This document shows positions 44,430 through 53,294 of a DNA stretch of 64,000 nt, piece by piece (the stretch's first letter is position 1; the number at the start of each line of letters is the position of its first letter). The notes under the pieces are model-generated. The model searched no databases, was not told the DNA's origin, and worked only from the letters and a program-made list of their open reading frames with translations. The position numbers and the translations under genes were made by a program. Origin of the DNA: JANNNF01 sp040385825 (GTDB taxonomy: Bacteria > Pseudomonadota > Alphaproteobacteria > Rhodobacterales > Rhodobacteraceae); the NCBI GenBank assembly GCA_040385825.1, contig JAZKGQ010000024.1:22090-86089 (forward strand), read 5' to 3'.

Positions 44430-45878
44430 CTACCGCCGCCAGAACGCGGGCAGCACCAGCACCAGGATCGCCAGCAACCCCAACCGCCCCATCAGCATCG
44501 CCAGCGTCATGATCAGAATGCCGCCCTGCGGAAAGTCGATGAACGTGCCGGTGCGTTCCACCAGCGGACCAAAGCCGTAGCCGATATTGCCAAGCGCCGT
44601 CCACACCGCGAACAGCGCCGACACCGTATCCACCCCCAGCAAGGTCATCGCCACCGTCAGCACACCCAGAATGACGATATACCCCGCGATGAACATGATC
44701 AGCGCGTTGATCACGTCGTCATCCACCGTGCGGCCTTCGTACTTCACCGGGTCGATGCTGTCGGGCAGGCTGATCCGCCGGATCTCGCGCCGCAGCGCCG
44801 CCATGGCGATCTGCACCCGGAACACCGTCAACCCGGCCGAGCTTGACCCCGAACAGGCCCCGACCACTCCGATCAGGAACGCGACCACCAGCATGAACCC
44901 GCCCCAGGTGGGAAAGCTGCCGGAAAAGAACCCGGTCGAGGACATGATCGAGGTCAGGTTGAACAGGCTTTCGCGGAAGGCAGGCTCCCAGGCCATGCCG
45001 GTGGTCCAGACCTGCCAGACCGTCACCATCGCCACCGCCGACCCCAGCCAGCGCAGATAGGCCTGCACCTGACTGTCGCGCAGCAACGGCCCGGATGTGC
45101 CGTTCACCAGCTGCACATAGCGGATATAAGGCAGGCTGCCGAGGATCATGAACAGCGCCCCCATGTATTCGCCGGCACCTGCGTATTTGTTGAACGACAC
45201 ATCCATCGGCGCAAAGCCCCCGGTGGCAATCGTGCCCATGGCGCTGACGATCGCGTCAAGCTCGGTCATCCCGATGGCCAGATAGGCAATCAGACAGGCC
45301 AGCGTCAGCCCCGCATAGACCCCCAGCAACTGCCGCGCGATGTCCGTGGCCCGCGGCAAGGCCTTGCCAAAGGTATCGAACCCTTCGGTGCGGAAAAACT
45401 GCATGCCCCCCACCCGCATCAGCGGCAGAAAGATCATCGCGATGAACGCAATCCCAAGCCCGCCCAGCCAGTTCAGCATGCCGCGCCACAGGTTCATCCC
45501 CGGCGGCAGTCCGTCCAGCCCGAAGATCACCGTGGCCCCGGTGGTGGTGATGCCCGACACCGCCTCGAAATAGGCGTTGTGAAACGCCAGTTCGGGCGCG
45601 CCGATGTAAAACGGCAAGGCCCCGAACCCCGGCACCAGCACCCAGATCCCCGCTGTCAGCAGATAGGCCTGCCGCGTGTCCAGCGACCGGCCCAGAGCAT
45701 TCGCGGTGGCAAAGGACAGCGCCCCGCCGACGACCCCGGTGATCGCCGCACTTTGCACAAACTTCAGCCCGTTCTCCAGCCCTGCCCGCCAATCGACAAT
45801 GGCCGGCGCCAGCATCAGAATCGCCAGAACGATCAGAATGCGGCCAATGACATATGCGACGGGTCGGATATCCACCAT
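44430..45878 (-). CDS. trkH: Trk-type potassium uptake protein
   Basis: A 482 aa inner-membrane K+ channel subunit with four repeated M-P-M units. The selectivity-filter loops are SGITTTGATV, GTIATGGFAP, SIMSSTGFFSG and ALGNIGYGFG, each with the central Gly. GACSGSSSAGLTVFR precedes the third-fourth repeat. It normally works with the NAD-binding TrkA, which is not in the window. It is monocistronic here, with a 239-base gap upstream. Confidence 0.94.
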   Translation of the reverse strand: MVDIRPVAYVIGRILIVLAILMLAPAIVDWRAGLENGLKFVQSAAITGVVGGALSFATANALGRSLDTRQAYLLTAGIWVLVPGFGALPFYIGAPELAFHNAYFEAVSGITTTGATVIFGLDGLPPGMNLWRGMLNWLGGLGIAFIAMIFLPLMRVGGMQFFRTEGFDTFGKALPRATDIARQLLGVYAGLTLACLIAYLAIGMTELDAIVSAMGTIATGGFAPMDVSFNKYAGAGEYMGALFMILGSLPYIRYVQLVNGTSGPLLRDSQVQAYLRWLGSAVAMVTVWQVWTTGMAWEPAFRESLFNLTSIMSSTGFFSGSFPTWGGFMLVVAFLIGVVGACSGSSSAGLTVFRVQIAMAALRREIRRISLPDSIDPVKYEGRTVDDDVINALIMFIAGYIVILGVLTVAMTLLGVDTVSALFAVWTALGNIGYGFGPLVERTGTFIDFPQGGILIMTLAMLMGRLGLLAILVLVLPAFWRR

Positions 45879-46087
45879 GATGGGTCAGCGGTAGCCGCCC
45901 CCCCGCCAAAGGTCAATCACCGGGGTCATGCAACGTAGGGCGGGGTTCACCCCGCCATTCCCTCGCCTTCCCCAAACCCTTCCCCTTTCCACCCGCGCCC
46001 CGCCCCGCAGCAAACCGCCCGAGAAACCGGCAGTCCCGCCGCCTTGACACCGGGGCAAAGAATATCTTTGCAACTTCATGACTTTTG

Positions 46088-46102
46088 TATAATCTGTAAA
46101 GT
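46088..46102 (+). promoter_or_regulatory. Promoter -10 and TGTAAAGT motif of the sugar operon
   Basis: TATAAT at 46088-46093 is followed by TGTAAAGT at 46095-46102, shortly before the isomerase-like gene. The same 8-mer occurs inverted (ACTTTACA) at 47110-47117 before the binding-protein gene, suggesting a regulator site, perhaps for the RpiR protein of this operon. Confidence 0.5.
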
Positions 46103-46117
46103 AACGGAGGGAATCAC

Positions 46118-47110
46118 ATGCTCGGACACAGCTTTGCCACGCGGATCAACTCTTTTGCGTCGGGGGCCGCAGACTATTGGCCGGACCTGTCGGGCAAGCC
46201 GACCCTGCAACAGATGGTCGCCCGCGCGGCCACCGTGCCGGGCCTGACCGAACTGGACCTGAACTACCCCGATCACGTCGGCGAGGATGCCCTGAAGGTC
46301 GCCGCTGCCGTGCGCAACGAAGGCCTCGCCATCTCGGGTCTTGCCATGCGCTACTATTCCAACCCCGCCTACAAGCGCGGGGCCTTCACCAACCCCGACC
46401 CTGCGATGCGGCGCGAGGCGATTGACCTGACCAAGCGCGGCATCGATGCCGCACGCGCCATGGGCGCCCCGATGATGACCCTGTGGCTGGGGCAGGACGG
46501 CTTTGATTACGCCTTCCAATGCGACTACCCCGCCCTGTGGGAGGCCGAGATTGCAGGCATCGCCGAAGTCGCCGCCCATGATCCGGACTGCATGATTTCC
46601 ATAGAATACAAGCCCAATGAGCCAAGGTCTTACTCGGTCCTGCCCGATGCCGCCACCACGCTGCTGGCCATCAAGGAGGTGGGCGCTGCGAACCTTGGCG
46701 TCACCATCGACTTCGCCCATTCGCTCTATGCCGATGAACAACCCGCCTTTGCCGCCGCCATGATCCTGCGCCATTCGCGCCTTCTGGGCCTGCACCTGAA
46801 CGACGGCTATGGCAAGCGTGACGACGGGTTGATGGTCGGCGCTGTCCACGAACAGAAAACACTGGAACTGCTGCGCGAGGTGCGGCGCGGCGGCTTTGAC
46901 GGCGCGATCTATTTTGACACTTTCCCCGATGCGTCGGGGCTGGACCCGGTGGCAGAATGTGCCGCCAACATCCGCACCGTCCGCCGCATGCTCGACGCCG
47001 CCGCCCGGATGGACGGCGACAATGTGCTGGCCGACGCGCAAAGCCGCCAGGACCCGGTGGTAGCCCAAGAGGTGGCCCGGCTGGCCCTTGCGGGGGCAAC
47101 CGCCGCATAA
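46118..47110 (+). CDS. Sugar phosphate isomerase/epimerase-like TIM-barrel protein
   Basis: A 330 aa protein of the xylose isomerase-like AP-endonuclease 2 fold. Probable metal ligands are Glu in MISIEYKPNE (~165), Asp/His in VTIDFAHSLY, His in LLGLHLNDGYG and the Asp of AIYFDTFPD. The start ATG follows ACGGAGG. It is first in an operon with a ribose-class ABC transporter, an RpiR regulator and a PfkB kinase, so it should isomerise or epimerise the imported sugar. The sugar cannot be named from sequence. Confidence 0.82.
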   Translation: MLGHSFATRINSFASGAADYWPDLSGKPTLQQMVARAATVPGLTELDLNYPDHVGEDALKVAAAVRNEGLAISGLAMRYYSNPAYKRGAFTNPDPAMRREAIDLTKRGIDAARAMGAPMMTLWLGQDGFDYAFQCDYPALWEAEIAGIAEVAAHDPDCMISIEYKPNEPRSYSVLPDAATTLLAIKEVGAANLGVTIDFAHSLYADEQPAFAAAMILRHSRLLGLHLNDGYGKRDDGLMVGAVHEQKTLELLREVRRGGFDGAIYFDTFPDASGLDPVAECAANIRTVRRMLDAAARMDGDNVLADAQSRQDPVVAQEVARLALAGATAA

Positions 47111-47157
47111 CTTTACAACTACTGCCCAATACTGTGTTGAAAACGGGAGGAAACCAT

Positions 47158-48207
47158 ATGCAACACGTTCTCAAGGGGGCTGCGGCCCTGACGGCCTTTG
47201 CCATGACCATCGGCATGGTCGCGGCGCAGGATCTTGCCCCGCTGAATTCCGACAGCGAACCCGACCGCATGGATTGGTCCGAGCTTGACGCCAAATTCGG
47301 CCCCCTGCCCGCGCCCGCCGCCGGCACCAAGGTCGGTGGCGTGTCGAAAACCCTGACCAACGAATACTGGCGCTCGCTCGGGATGGGCTATGCCAATGTC
47401 GCAGGCAAGCTGGGCATCGAGTTCGTCTATCAGGCCGCCCAGTCCGAAGGCGACCAGTTGGGCCAGTTGTCCATCGCGGAAACCCTGATCAGCCAAGGCT
47501 TCAACGCGCTGCTGCTGTCGCCGCAGACCGACGCCAACCTGATCCCGGCGGTGGAAAAGGCCGCAGCGGCAGGCATTCCGGTGCTGAACGTCAATGACGC
47601 GGTCATTCCTTCGGCGAAAAACTATGTCGGCAACGTGCAAAAGGGCAACGGCGTCAACGTCGCTCAATGGTTCATCGACAACGTGCCTGCCGGTGGCAAA
47701 GTGGCTGTGATCGAAGGCCAGCCCGGCGTCTATGCCGCAGGGCAGCGCACGGCGGGCTTTACCGAAACCATCACCGCCGCTGGCAATTTTGAAGTGGTGG
47801 CCTCGGTCCCCGCCAACTGGAGCCGGGAAGAAGCCTTCAACGCCGCCTCCACCATCTTGCAGCAATACCCTGACATGATCGGCTTTTATGCCAACAACGA
47901 CGGCATGGCCCTGGGTGTGGTCGAGGCGGTCAAGGCCGCAGGCAAGGCCGAACAGGTCGCCGTGTTTGGCACCGACGGCATTTCCGACGCCTACGCCGCC
48001 ATCCGCGCGGGCGATCTGACCGGCACTGTGGACAGCTTCCCCGTGCTGACCGGCGAGATTGCGATTGAGGTGGCCCTGCGCCTGATGGCGGGTCAGGCCC
48101 TGCCGCGTGTGGTGGCAACGCCGCAAGCGTTGATCACAAAGGACAATGTTGAAACCTATGCCACCTCGGACATGACGGCCCTGCGCGCCGCCCTGATGCC
48201 GAAGTAA
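47158..48207 (+). CDS. Sugar ABC transporter binding protein (ribose class)
   Basis: A 349 aa periplasmic protein of the type 1 (RbsB-like) family. The signal peptide is cut near MVAAQDL. VGGVSKTLTNEYWRSLGMGY opens the first lobe, GFNALLLSPQTDANLIPAV and AVFGTDGISDAYAAIRAGDLTGTV (two adjacent stretches) line the cleft, and TVDSFPVLTGEIAIEV is in the second lobe. A longer than usual N-terminal segment of about 40 residues precedes the first strand. ATG follows GGGAGGAAACC. A stem-loop right after its stop probably raises its level over the ATPase. Confidence 0.9.
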   Translation: MQHVLKGAAALTAFAMTIGMVAAQDLAPLNSDSEPDRMDWSELDAKFGPLPAPAAGTKVGGVSKTLTNEYWRSLGMGYANVAGKLGIEFVYQAAQSEGDQLGQLSIAETLISQGFNALLLSPQTDANLIPAVEKAAAAGIPVLNVNDAVIPSAKNYVGNVQKGNGVNVAQWFIDNVPAGGKVAVIEGQPGVYAAGQRTAGFTETITAAGNFEVVASVPANWSREEAFNAASTILQQYPDMIGFYANNDGMALGVVEAVKAAGKAEQVAVFGTDGISDAYAAIRAGDLTGTVDSFPVLTGEIAIEVALRLMAGQALPRVVATPQALITKDNVETYATSDMTALRAALMPK

Positions 48208-48215
48208 GCAGACCC

Positions 48216-48240
48216 GGCCCGCCGTGCTTGCCGGCGGGCC
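48216..48240 (+). terminator. Intercistronic hairpin after the sugar-binding protein gene
   Basis: GGCCCGCCG (48216-48224) pairs with CGGCGGGCC (48232-48240), loop TGCTTGC, followed by ACTCCTTTTC. It is placed like the hairpin after choX and is a probable partial terminator or mRNA stabiliser. Confidence 0.7.
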
Positions 48241-48267
48241 ACTCCTTTTCCGCAGATCGGATCTCCC

Positions 48268-49749
48268 ATGCAGCCCCGGCTTGTCCTGAAAGATATCGTC
48301 AAGGCCTTCGGCCCGATCAAGGTGCTGCACGGCGTGACCCTGACCGTCCAACCCGGCGAGGTGCACGGCCTGCTGGGCGAAAACGGGGCCGGCAAATCGA
48401 CCATGCTGAACATCCTGTCTGGCGTGCTGTCCGCCGACTCCGGGTCTTGCAGCATCGATGGCACGCCCGTCACCGTGCAGTCCCCGCGTGACGCGACCGC
48501 AGCCGGGATCGCCATGATCCATCAGGAACTGCAACAGGTGCCCGAACTGACCGTGGCGCAGAACATCTACCTTGGCGCCGCCCTGCGCCGCGGCGCGGGT
48601 CTGCTGGTGGACCGCACCGCACAAGAAGCCGAGGCCCGCCGCATCCTGGCCCCGCTTGACCCCGGCATCGATGTGACGGCCCCCGTCCGCAGCCTGCGGG
48701 TGGCCCAACGCCAGATCGTGGAAATCGCCAAGGCCCTGCGCGCCAACGCCCGCATCATCGCCATGGACGAACCGACCAGCAGCCTGACGCCGAAAGAATT
48801 TGAACGCCTCGTCACCGTGATCCAGAACCTCACCGCCCAGGGCGTGTCGATCATCTATGTGTCGCACAAGATGGACGAAGTGTTCCGCCTGTGCCAGTCC
48901 GCCACCATCCTGCGCGATGGCCGCCTGATCAGACAGGTGCCGCTGCCCGCAACCCCGGTCGCGCAAGTCATTGAACTGATGGTCGGACGCGAACTGTCCG
49001 CCGCCACCCACCGCAGCTTTGCCAGCACCCGCCCCGTGCTGCAAGTGCAGGGCCTGTCCCGCGCCAAGGCGGTCGTTGATGTCGGCTTCACCCTGCACGC
49101 GGGCGAGGTTCTGGGCATTGCCGGCCTTGTCGGCTCTGGCCGGACCGAACTGCTGCGCTTGATCGCAGGCGTCGATGCCGCCGATGCGGGCACCGTCACC
49201 GTCGATGGCAAACCCGCAGCCCCCGGCCCCCGCGCCCGCATCAAGGCGGGACTGGGTCTGGTGCCCGAAGAACGCAAACGCGACGGCATCATCCGCCACC
49301 GCCCCGTCACCACCAATGTCGGCCTGCCCTCGATGCGCCGCTTTTCCACCCTTGGCATCATCCGCAAACGCGCGCTGAAGGCGAAAACCGAGGCGCTGAT
49401 GCGCGAGGTCAACCTGCGCCCAGCCGACGTGACCCGCGCCATCGGCAGCTTTTCCGGCGGCAATCAGCAAAAGGCCATCATCGGCCGCTGGCTTGCCGCC
49501 GACACCCGCATCTTCCTGTTCGACGAACCCACCCGCGGCATCGACGTGGGCGCCAAGGCCGAGATTTACGACCTGATCGAACGCCTTGCCGAACAGGGCC
49601 GCGCCGTCATCGTGGTGTCCTCCGAACTGCCCGAGGTGATCCGCCTGTCCGACCGCGTGCTGGTGATGCGCGAGGGCCGCCTTGCCGCCACCCTGGGGCC
49701 GGACGAGATTTCCGAGGCCAACATCGCCCGCAACGCCATTCCCGCCTGA
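48268..49749 (+). CDS. Sugar ABC transporter ATP-binding protein (double NBD)
   Basis: A 493 aa RbsA/MglA-type ATPase with two nucleotide-binding domains. Domain 1 has Walker A GENGAGKST, a degenerate signature RVAQRQIVEIAKAL and Walker B IIAMDEPTSSL. Domain 2 has the usual modified Walker A GLVGSGRTELLRLI, signature SFSGGNQQKAIIGRWLA and Walker B IFLFDEPTRGIDVGAKAEI. This asymmetry is normal for the family. The permease gene begins 10 bases after its stop. Confidence 0.94.
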   Translation: MQPRLVLKDIVKAFGPIKVLHGVTLTVQPGEVHGLLGENGAGKSTMLNILSGVLSADSGSCSIDGTPVTVQSPRDATAAGIAMIHQELQQVPELTVAQNIYLGAALRRGAGLLVDRTAQEAEARRILAPLDPGIDVTAPVRSLRVAQRQIVEIAKALRANARIIAMDEPTSSLTPKEFERLVTVIQNLTAQGVSIIYVSHKMDEVFRLCQSATILRDGRLIRQVPLPATPVAQVIELMVGRELSAATHRSFASTRPVLQVQGLSRAKAVVDVGFTLHAGEVLGIAGLVGSGRTELLRLIAGVDAADAGTVTVDGKPAAPGPRARIKAGLGLVPEERKRDGIIRHRPVTTNVGLPSMRRFSTLGIIRKRALKAKTEALMREVNLRPADVTRAIGSFSGGNQQKAIIGRWLAADTRIFLFDEPTRGIDVGAKAEIYDLIERLAEQGRAVIVVSSELPEVIRLSDRVLVMREGRLAATLGPDEISEANIARNAIPA

Positions 49750-49759
49750 GGTTCCCCAC

Positions 49760-50707
49760 ATGTCCAGCACCGTCCTTTCCCGCATCAAATTCCGCGACGC
49801 AGGCACGCTTGTCGGCCTCGTCCTGATCAGCCTCGTGTTCGCCAGCCTGTCCCCGTCCTTCCTGACCGGGGCCAACCTGATGAATATTCTGCAACAATCG
49901 TCAATCAACGCCTGCATCGCGCTTGGCATGACGCTGGTGATCATCTCGGGCGGCATCGACCTTTCGGTCGGCCCGGTGGCCGCGCTGTCTGCCGTGTTGG
50001 GGGCGGCGATGCTGGTGGCGGGTGTGCCGATCCCGCTGGCACTGGCGGGGGCCTTGGGCATCGGGGTGTTCTGCGGGTTCCTCAACGGCGCGCTGATCGC
50101 CTGGGGCGGCTTGCAGCCCTTCATCGTCACGCTTGGCGGGCTGTCGCTTTACCGCGCGCTGGCCCTGATCTTTACCGGCGGCACGCCGATCTTCGGCCTG
50201 CCAGACGGGTTCCGCGCCCTGACCAACGGCTTTGTCCTTGGCATCCCCAATGCGGTGATCATCGTGGCCGTCCTTGCCCTGCTGGCCTGGGTGATCCTGA
50301 ACAAGACCCCGCTTGGTGAATATTTCATGGCCGTCGGCGGCAACCCAGAGGCCGCCCGCATCGCAGGCGTGCCCGTCACCCTGACCAAACTGTCGGCCTA
50401 CATGATTTCCGGCCTGATGGCCGCCGTCGCCGCGATGATCCTGATTGGCCGTCTGGGTGCCGCCGAACCCACCCTCGGCACCCTGTGGGAGTTGGACGCC
50501 ATCGCCGCCGCCGCCATTGGCGGGGCATCGCTGATGGGGGGTCGCGGGTCCATTCCCGGCACCCTGATCGGCTGCATCATCCTTGGCACCCTGCGCAACG
50601 GGCTGACCCTGATGAACGTGCAGGCGTTCTACCAGTTGCTTGCCACCGGCATCATCATCATTGTTGCCATGCTGATCGACAAGGCGACCAGTGGCAAACA
50701 GGGGTAA
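49760..50707 (+). CDS. Sugar ABC transporter permease
   Basis: A 315 aa RbsC-type permease with about eight to ten helices. Conserved landmarks are GMTLVIISGGIDLSVGPVAAL, split after its Gly pair, then WGGLQPFIVTLG, GGNPEAARIAGV and GGASLMGGRGS. ATG at 49760 is chosen; the frame upstream overlaps the ATPase gene. The regulator gene begins three bases after its stop. Confidence 0.93.
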   Translation: MSSTVLSRIKFRDAGTLVGLVLISLVFASLSPSFLTGANLMNILQQSSINACIALGMTLVIISGGIDLSVGPVAALSAVLGAAMLVAGVPIPLALAGALGIGVFCGFLNGALIAWGGLQPFIVTLGGLSLYRALALIFTGGTPIFGLPDGFRALTNGFVLGIPNAVIIVAVLALLAWVILNKTPLGEYFMAVGGNPEAARIAGVPVTLTKLSAYMISGLMAAVAAMILIGRLGAAEPTLGTLWELDAIAAAAIGGASLMGGRGSIPGTLIGCIILGTLRNGLTLMNVQAFYQLLATGIIIIVAMLIDKATSGKQG

Positions 50708-50710
50708 GAC

Positions 50711-51565
50711 ATGGGCGACGCGCGCGCGGTTGGGGCACAGATCAGGATGCGGCTGCCAAGCCTGACCCCGTTGGAAGGCAAGGTCGCCGCCGACATTCTG
50801 GCGATGCGCGACATTGGCGAGGCGACGCCCCTGCGCGAGGTATCCGAAGGGTCCGGCGTGTCGGATGCGATGGTGGTGAAGGTCGCCAAGAAACTGGGAT
50901 TTGCGGGCTTTCGTGAATTTCGCCAAGGCCTTGTGGACTACAACGCCTCCGATACCGCCGCCCTGCATTCGGAAATCATGCCCGACGACACGGCAGGCGA
51001 GGTGGTGCAAAAGGTGTTCCGCACCGCGATGCAGGCCATCGAGGAAACCTTCGCCATTCTGGACCTCGCGGCATTCGAGCGTGCCGCCGACTATCTGCAC
51101 CGCGCCCGCCAGCGCGATTTCTACGGCCTTGGCGGGTCGGCGCAGATCGCCCGCGATGTGGCGCATAAATTCCTGCGCATCGGCGTGCGGGCAAGCGTTT
51201 TCGACGACGCGCATATGATGATGATGTCGGCTGCCCTGCTTGGTCCCGATGATGTGGCGATTGCGTTTTCGCATTCCGGCAACACCGCCGCCGTGGTCGA
51301 TGCCGTCGAACTCGCCCGCCGCAACGGCGCGCGCACCATTGCCGTCACGAACTATCCCGACAGCCCGGTCGCGCGGATCGTCGATGTGGTGCTGTGTTCC
51401 ACCGCGCAGAACTCGCCCCTGCTGGGTGAAAACGCCACCGCGCGGATTGCGCAGTTGAACCTGCTGGACGCGCTGTTCGTCGCCACCGCCCAACGCGACC
51501 GCAAGACCGCCGACGCCAATCTGGACCGCACCATGCGCGCGGTGCAGTCCAAGCGAAAACAATAG
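50711..51565 (+). CDS. RpiR/MurR-family regulator
   Basis: A 284 aa regulator with an N-terminal RpiR helix-turn-helix (PLREVSEGSGVSDAMVVKVA, then KKLGFAGFREFRQGL) and a C-terminal SIS sugar-phosphate-binding domain (RDFYGLGGSAQIARDVAHKF, IAFSHSGNTAAVVDAV). It is embedded in the sugar operon and should sense a phosphorylated intermediate of that pathway. TGTAAAGT motifs at 46095 and 47110 are candidate sites. Two copies of CGAAAACAAT surround its stop codon. Confidence 0.9.
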   Translation: MGDARAVGAQIRMRLPSLTPLEGKVAADILAMRDIGEATPLREVSEGSGVSDAMVVKVAKKLGFAGFREFRQGLVDYNASDTAALHSEIMPDDTAGEVVQKVFRTAMQAIEETFAILDLAAFERAADYLHRARQRDFYGLGGSAQIARDVAHKFLRIGVRASVFDDAHMMMMSAALLGPDDVAIAFSHSGNTAAVVDAVELARRNGARTIAVTNYPDSPVARIVDVVLCSTAQNSPLLGENATARIAQLNLLDALFVATAQRDRKTADANLDRTMRAVQSKRKQ

Positions 51566-51593
51566 GCCAAACGAAAACAATGAGGTAACGCCC

Positions 51594-52472
51594 GTGCCCA
51601 GCCCCGCAGTCCTGCCCGTCGTCCTGACCGTCGGTTCCCTGCACTATGACATCGTGGTCGAGGCTGACCACTTGCCCGCACGGGATGAAACCGGGGTGGG
51701 GTCGCGCTGGTATCCGAAATTCGGCGGCAAGGGCGGCAATCAGGCGGCATCTACGGCCAAGGCCGGGGTCGCCTCGCGCATGGTGGGGGCGGTCGGATCA
51801 GATGATTTTGGCAGCTTTCTGCGCGCCCATCTGGAAACCGCCGGGGTGGATCACCGCTTTGTCGCCACCGTTCCGGGGGTCGGCTCGGGCATGAGCGTGG
51901 CGATCATGGACGCGGGCGGCGATTACGCCGCCACCATCGTATCGGGCGCAAACCTGCATATCGCGCCGCAAAGCCTGACCGATCCCGCGCTCTGGGCCGA
52001 TGTCGCCCTGCTGGTCCTGCAAAACGAGGTGCCCGAGGCCCTGAACATCGCCGCCGCGACCGAGGCCCGCCGTCGCGGCATCCGCACCGTGCTGAACGCC
52101 GCCCCCTGCCGCCCGATGTCGGCTGACTTTACCGCCCTTGTCGATATCCTTGTCGTCAACGCGGTCGAGGCCGAGATGATGGGCACCGCCCCCATTTGCT
52201 GTCTGAACAACGCCGCCGACGCCGCCAGACTTCTTGCCGATCAGTTTGATGCAGTGATCGTGACTGCCGGATCAAAGGGTCTGGCGGCGTGGACGGCAAC
52301 GGATGACCATTTCACCTTGGCCGCGGAAAAGGTGCAGGTGGTCAGCAGCCACGGCGCAGGCGACGCCTTCATCGGTGCGCTTGCCGCCAGCCTGGCCGCC
52401 AGGGCCGACCTGCACAGCGCAGCACAAGCCGCCTCGCACGCCGCCGCCCTGCATGTGTCCACCCCGCGCTAG
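51594..52472 (+). CDS. rbsK: Ribokinase-like PfkB carbohydrate kinase
   Basis: A 292 aa PfkB-family kinase. FGGKGGNQAASTAKAG near the N-terminus is the first PfkB signature, VLNAAPCRPM the substrate-side motif, and SSHGAGDAFIGALAAS the second signature, with catalytic Asp in GAGDAF. The start is GTG at 51594, with AGGTAA about eight bases upstream. It would phosphorylate the sugar delivered by the transporter; ribose is only one option. The stop overlaps the convergent siderophore gene in CTAG. Confidence 0.85.
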   Translation: MPSPAVLPVVLTVGSLHYDIVVEADHLPARDETGVGSRWYPKFGGKGGNQAASTAKAGVASRMVGAVGSDDFGSFLRAHLETAGVDHRFVATVPGVGSGMSVAIMDAGGDYAATIVSGANLHIAPQSLTDPALWADVALLVLQNEVPEALNIAAATEARRRGIRTVLNAAPCRPMSADFTALVDILVVNAVEAEMMGTAPICCLNNAADAARLLADQFDAVIVTAGSKGLAAWTATDDHFTLAAEKVQVVSSHGAGDAFIGALAASLAARADLHSAAQAASHAAALHVSTPR

Positions 52473-53182
52473 AAATTCTCGGTCCTGTCCGCCTGCCCCT
52501 GCACCCAATAGCCCGAGGCCTTGATCCAGCCCAAGGGCACGCCGACCGAATCGAGAAAATACCCCCGCAGCGCCCGCGCGACTGACGCCTCTGCCGCAAT
52601 CCACACAAACGTACCGGGGGCCACATCCAGCCCCTGCACCGCCGCCAGCAGCGGTGCTGCATCCCCCGCCAGGGCCGCGTCACGATGCACCCATGTCACT
52701 CCGGGCAAGTCCTGCTCATCCGCAGGCCCCGGCACGGCAACCACGGCCCGAACCGCCCCGCCGTCCTCGATCCTGCGGCCAATTGCGGGCAAGGCGGTTT
52801 CATCGCCCACCATCAGCCACTGGCCAATCGCGCCGCCAATCACCGCCGACCCGCGCGGCCCACCAATCATCACCGCATCCCCGACCACGGCATTCATGGC
52901 CCACAGCGTTGCAGGCCCCGCGTCATGCAGCGCGAAATCCACCACCAGCTCGCCCCGCGCCGCATCGAACCGGCGCGGCGTGTAATCGCGCCGCGCCTCC
53001 CCGCCCACCATCAGCTTGATATGGTCATCGAACCCCGCCGACTGAAACCCGGCCAGGTCCGGCCCGGTCAGCGTGATCCGCTGCATATGCGGGGTCAGCC
53101 GTTCGGTCGCCGCAACGGTCAGGCTGCGGCGCACCAGTTCGTGGCGCATCCGGGTGATGCTGGGCAGGGTCTGGTCGGTCAT
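52469..53182 (-). CDS. Siderophore-interacting (FAD) protein
   Basis: A 237 aa ferric-siderophore reductase of the SIP/ViuB type. The FAD-binding barrel has RDYTPRRFDAARGELVVDF (RxYT motif) and GDAVMIGGPRGSAV. The NAD(P)-binding half has WLMVGDETALPAIGRRIE and FVWIAAEASVARALRGYF. It releases iron from siderophores in the cytoplasm. ATG at 53182 follows GAGGA. No siderophore transport or synthesis gene is in the window and no clear Fur box is seen. Confidence 0.9.
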   Translation of the reverse strand: MTDQTLPSITRMRHELVRRSLTVAATERLTPHMQRITLTGPDLAGFQSAGFDDHIKLMVGGEARRDYTPRRFDAARGELVVDFALHDAGPATLWAMNAVVGDAVMIGGPRGSAVIGGAIGQWLMVGDETALPAIGRRIEDGGAVRAVVAVPGPADEQDLPGVTWVHRDAALAGDAAPLLAAVQGLDVAPGTFVWIAAEASVARALRGYFLDSVGVPLGWIKASGYWVQGQADRTENF

Positions 53183-53294
53183 CGGTGTCCTCGGGGAATG
53201 GCGATAGGGCCTGTGTATCGCCATCAAACGCCGGACCGAAAGCTTTCCGTCGCCATTCCCTACAAATACAGTCGGAATTTATCGCTCCCGAATC

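Noticed and set aside
47119..50130. Minus-strand open frame of 1003 codons opposite the sugar ABC genes
   Set aside because: Composition is Gly/His/Gln-rich with no domain, and the opposite strand encodes a complete transporter operon.
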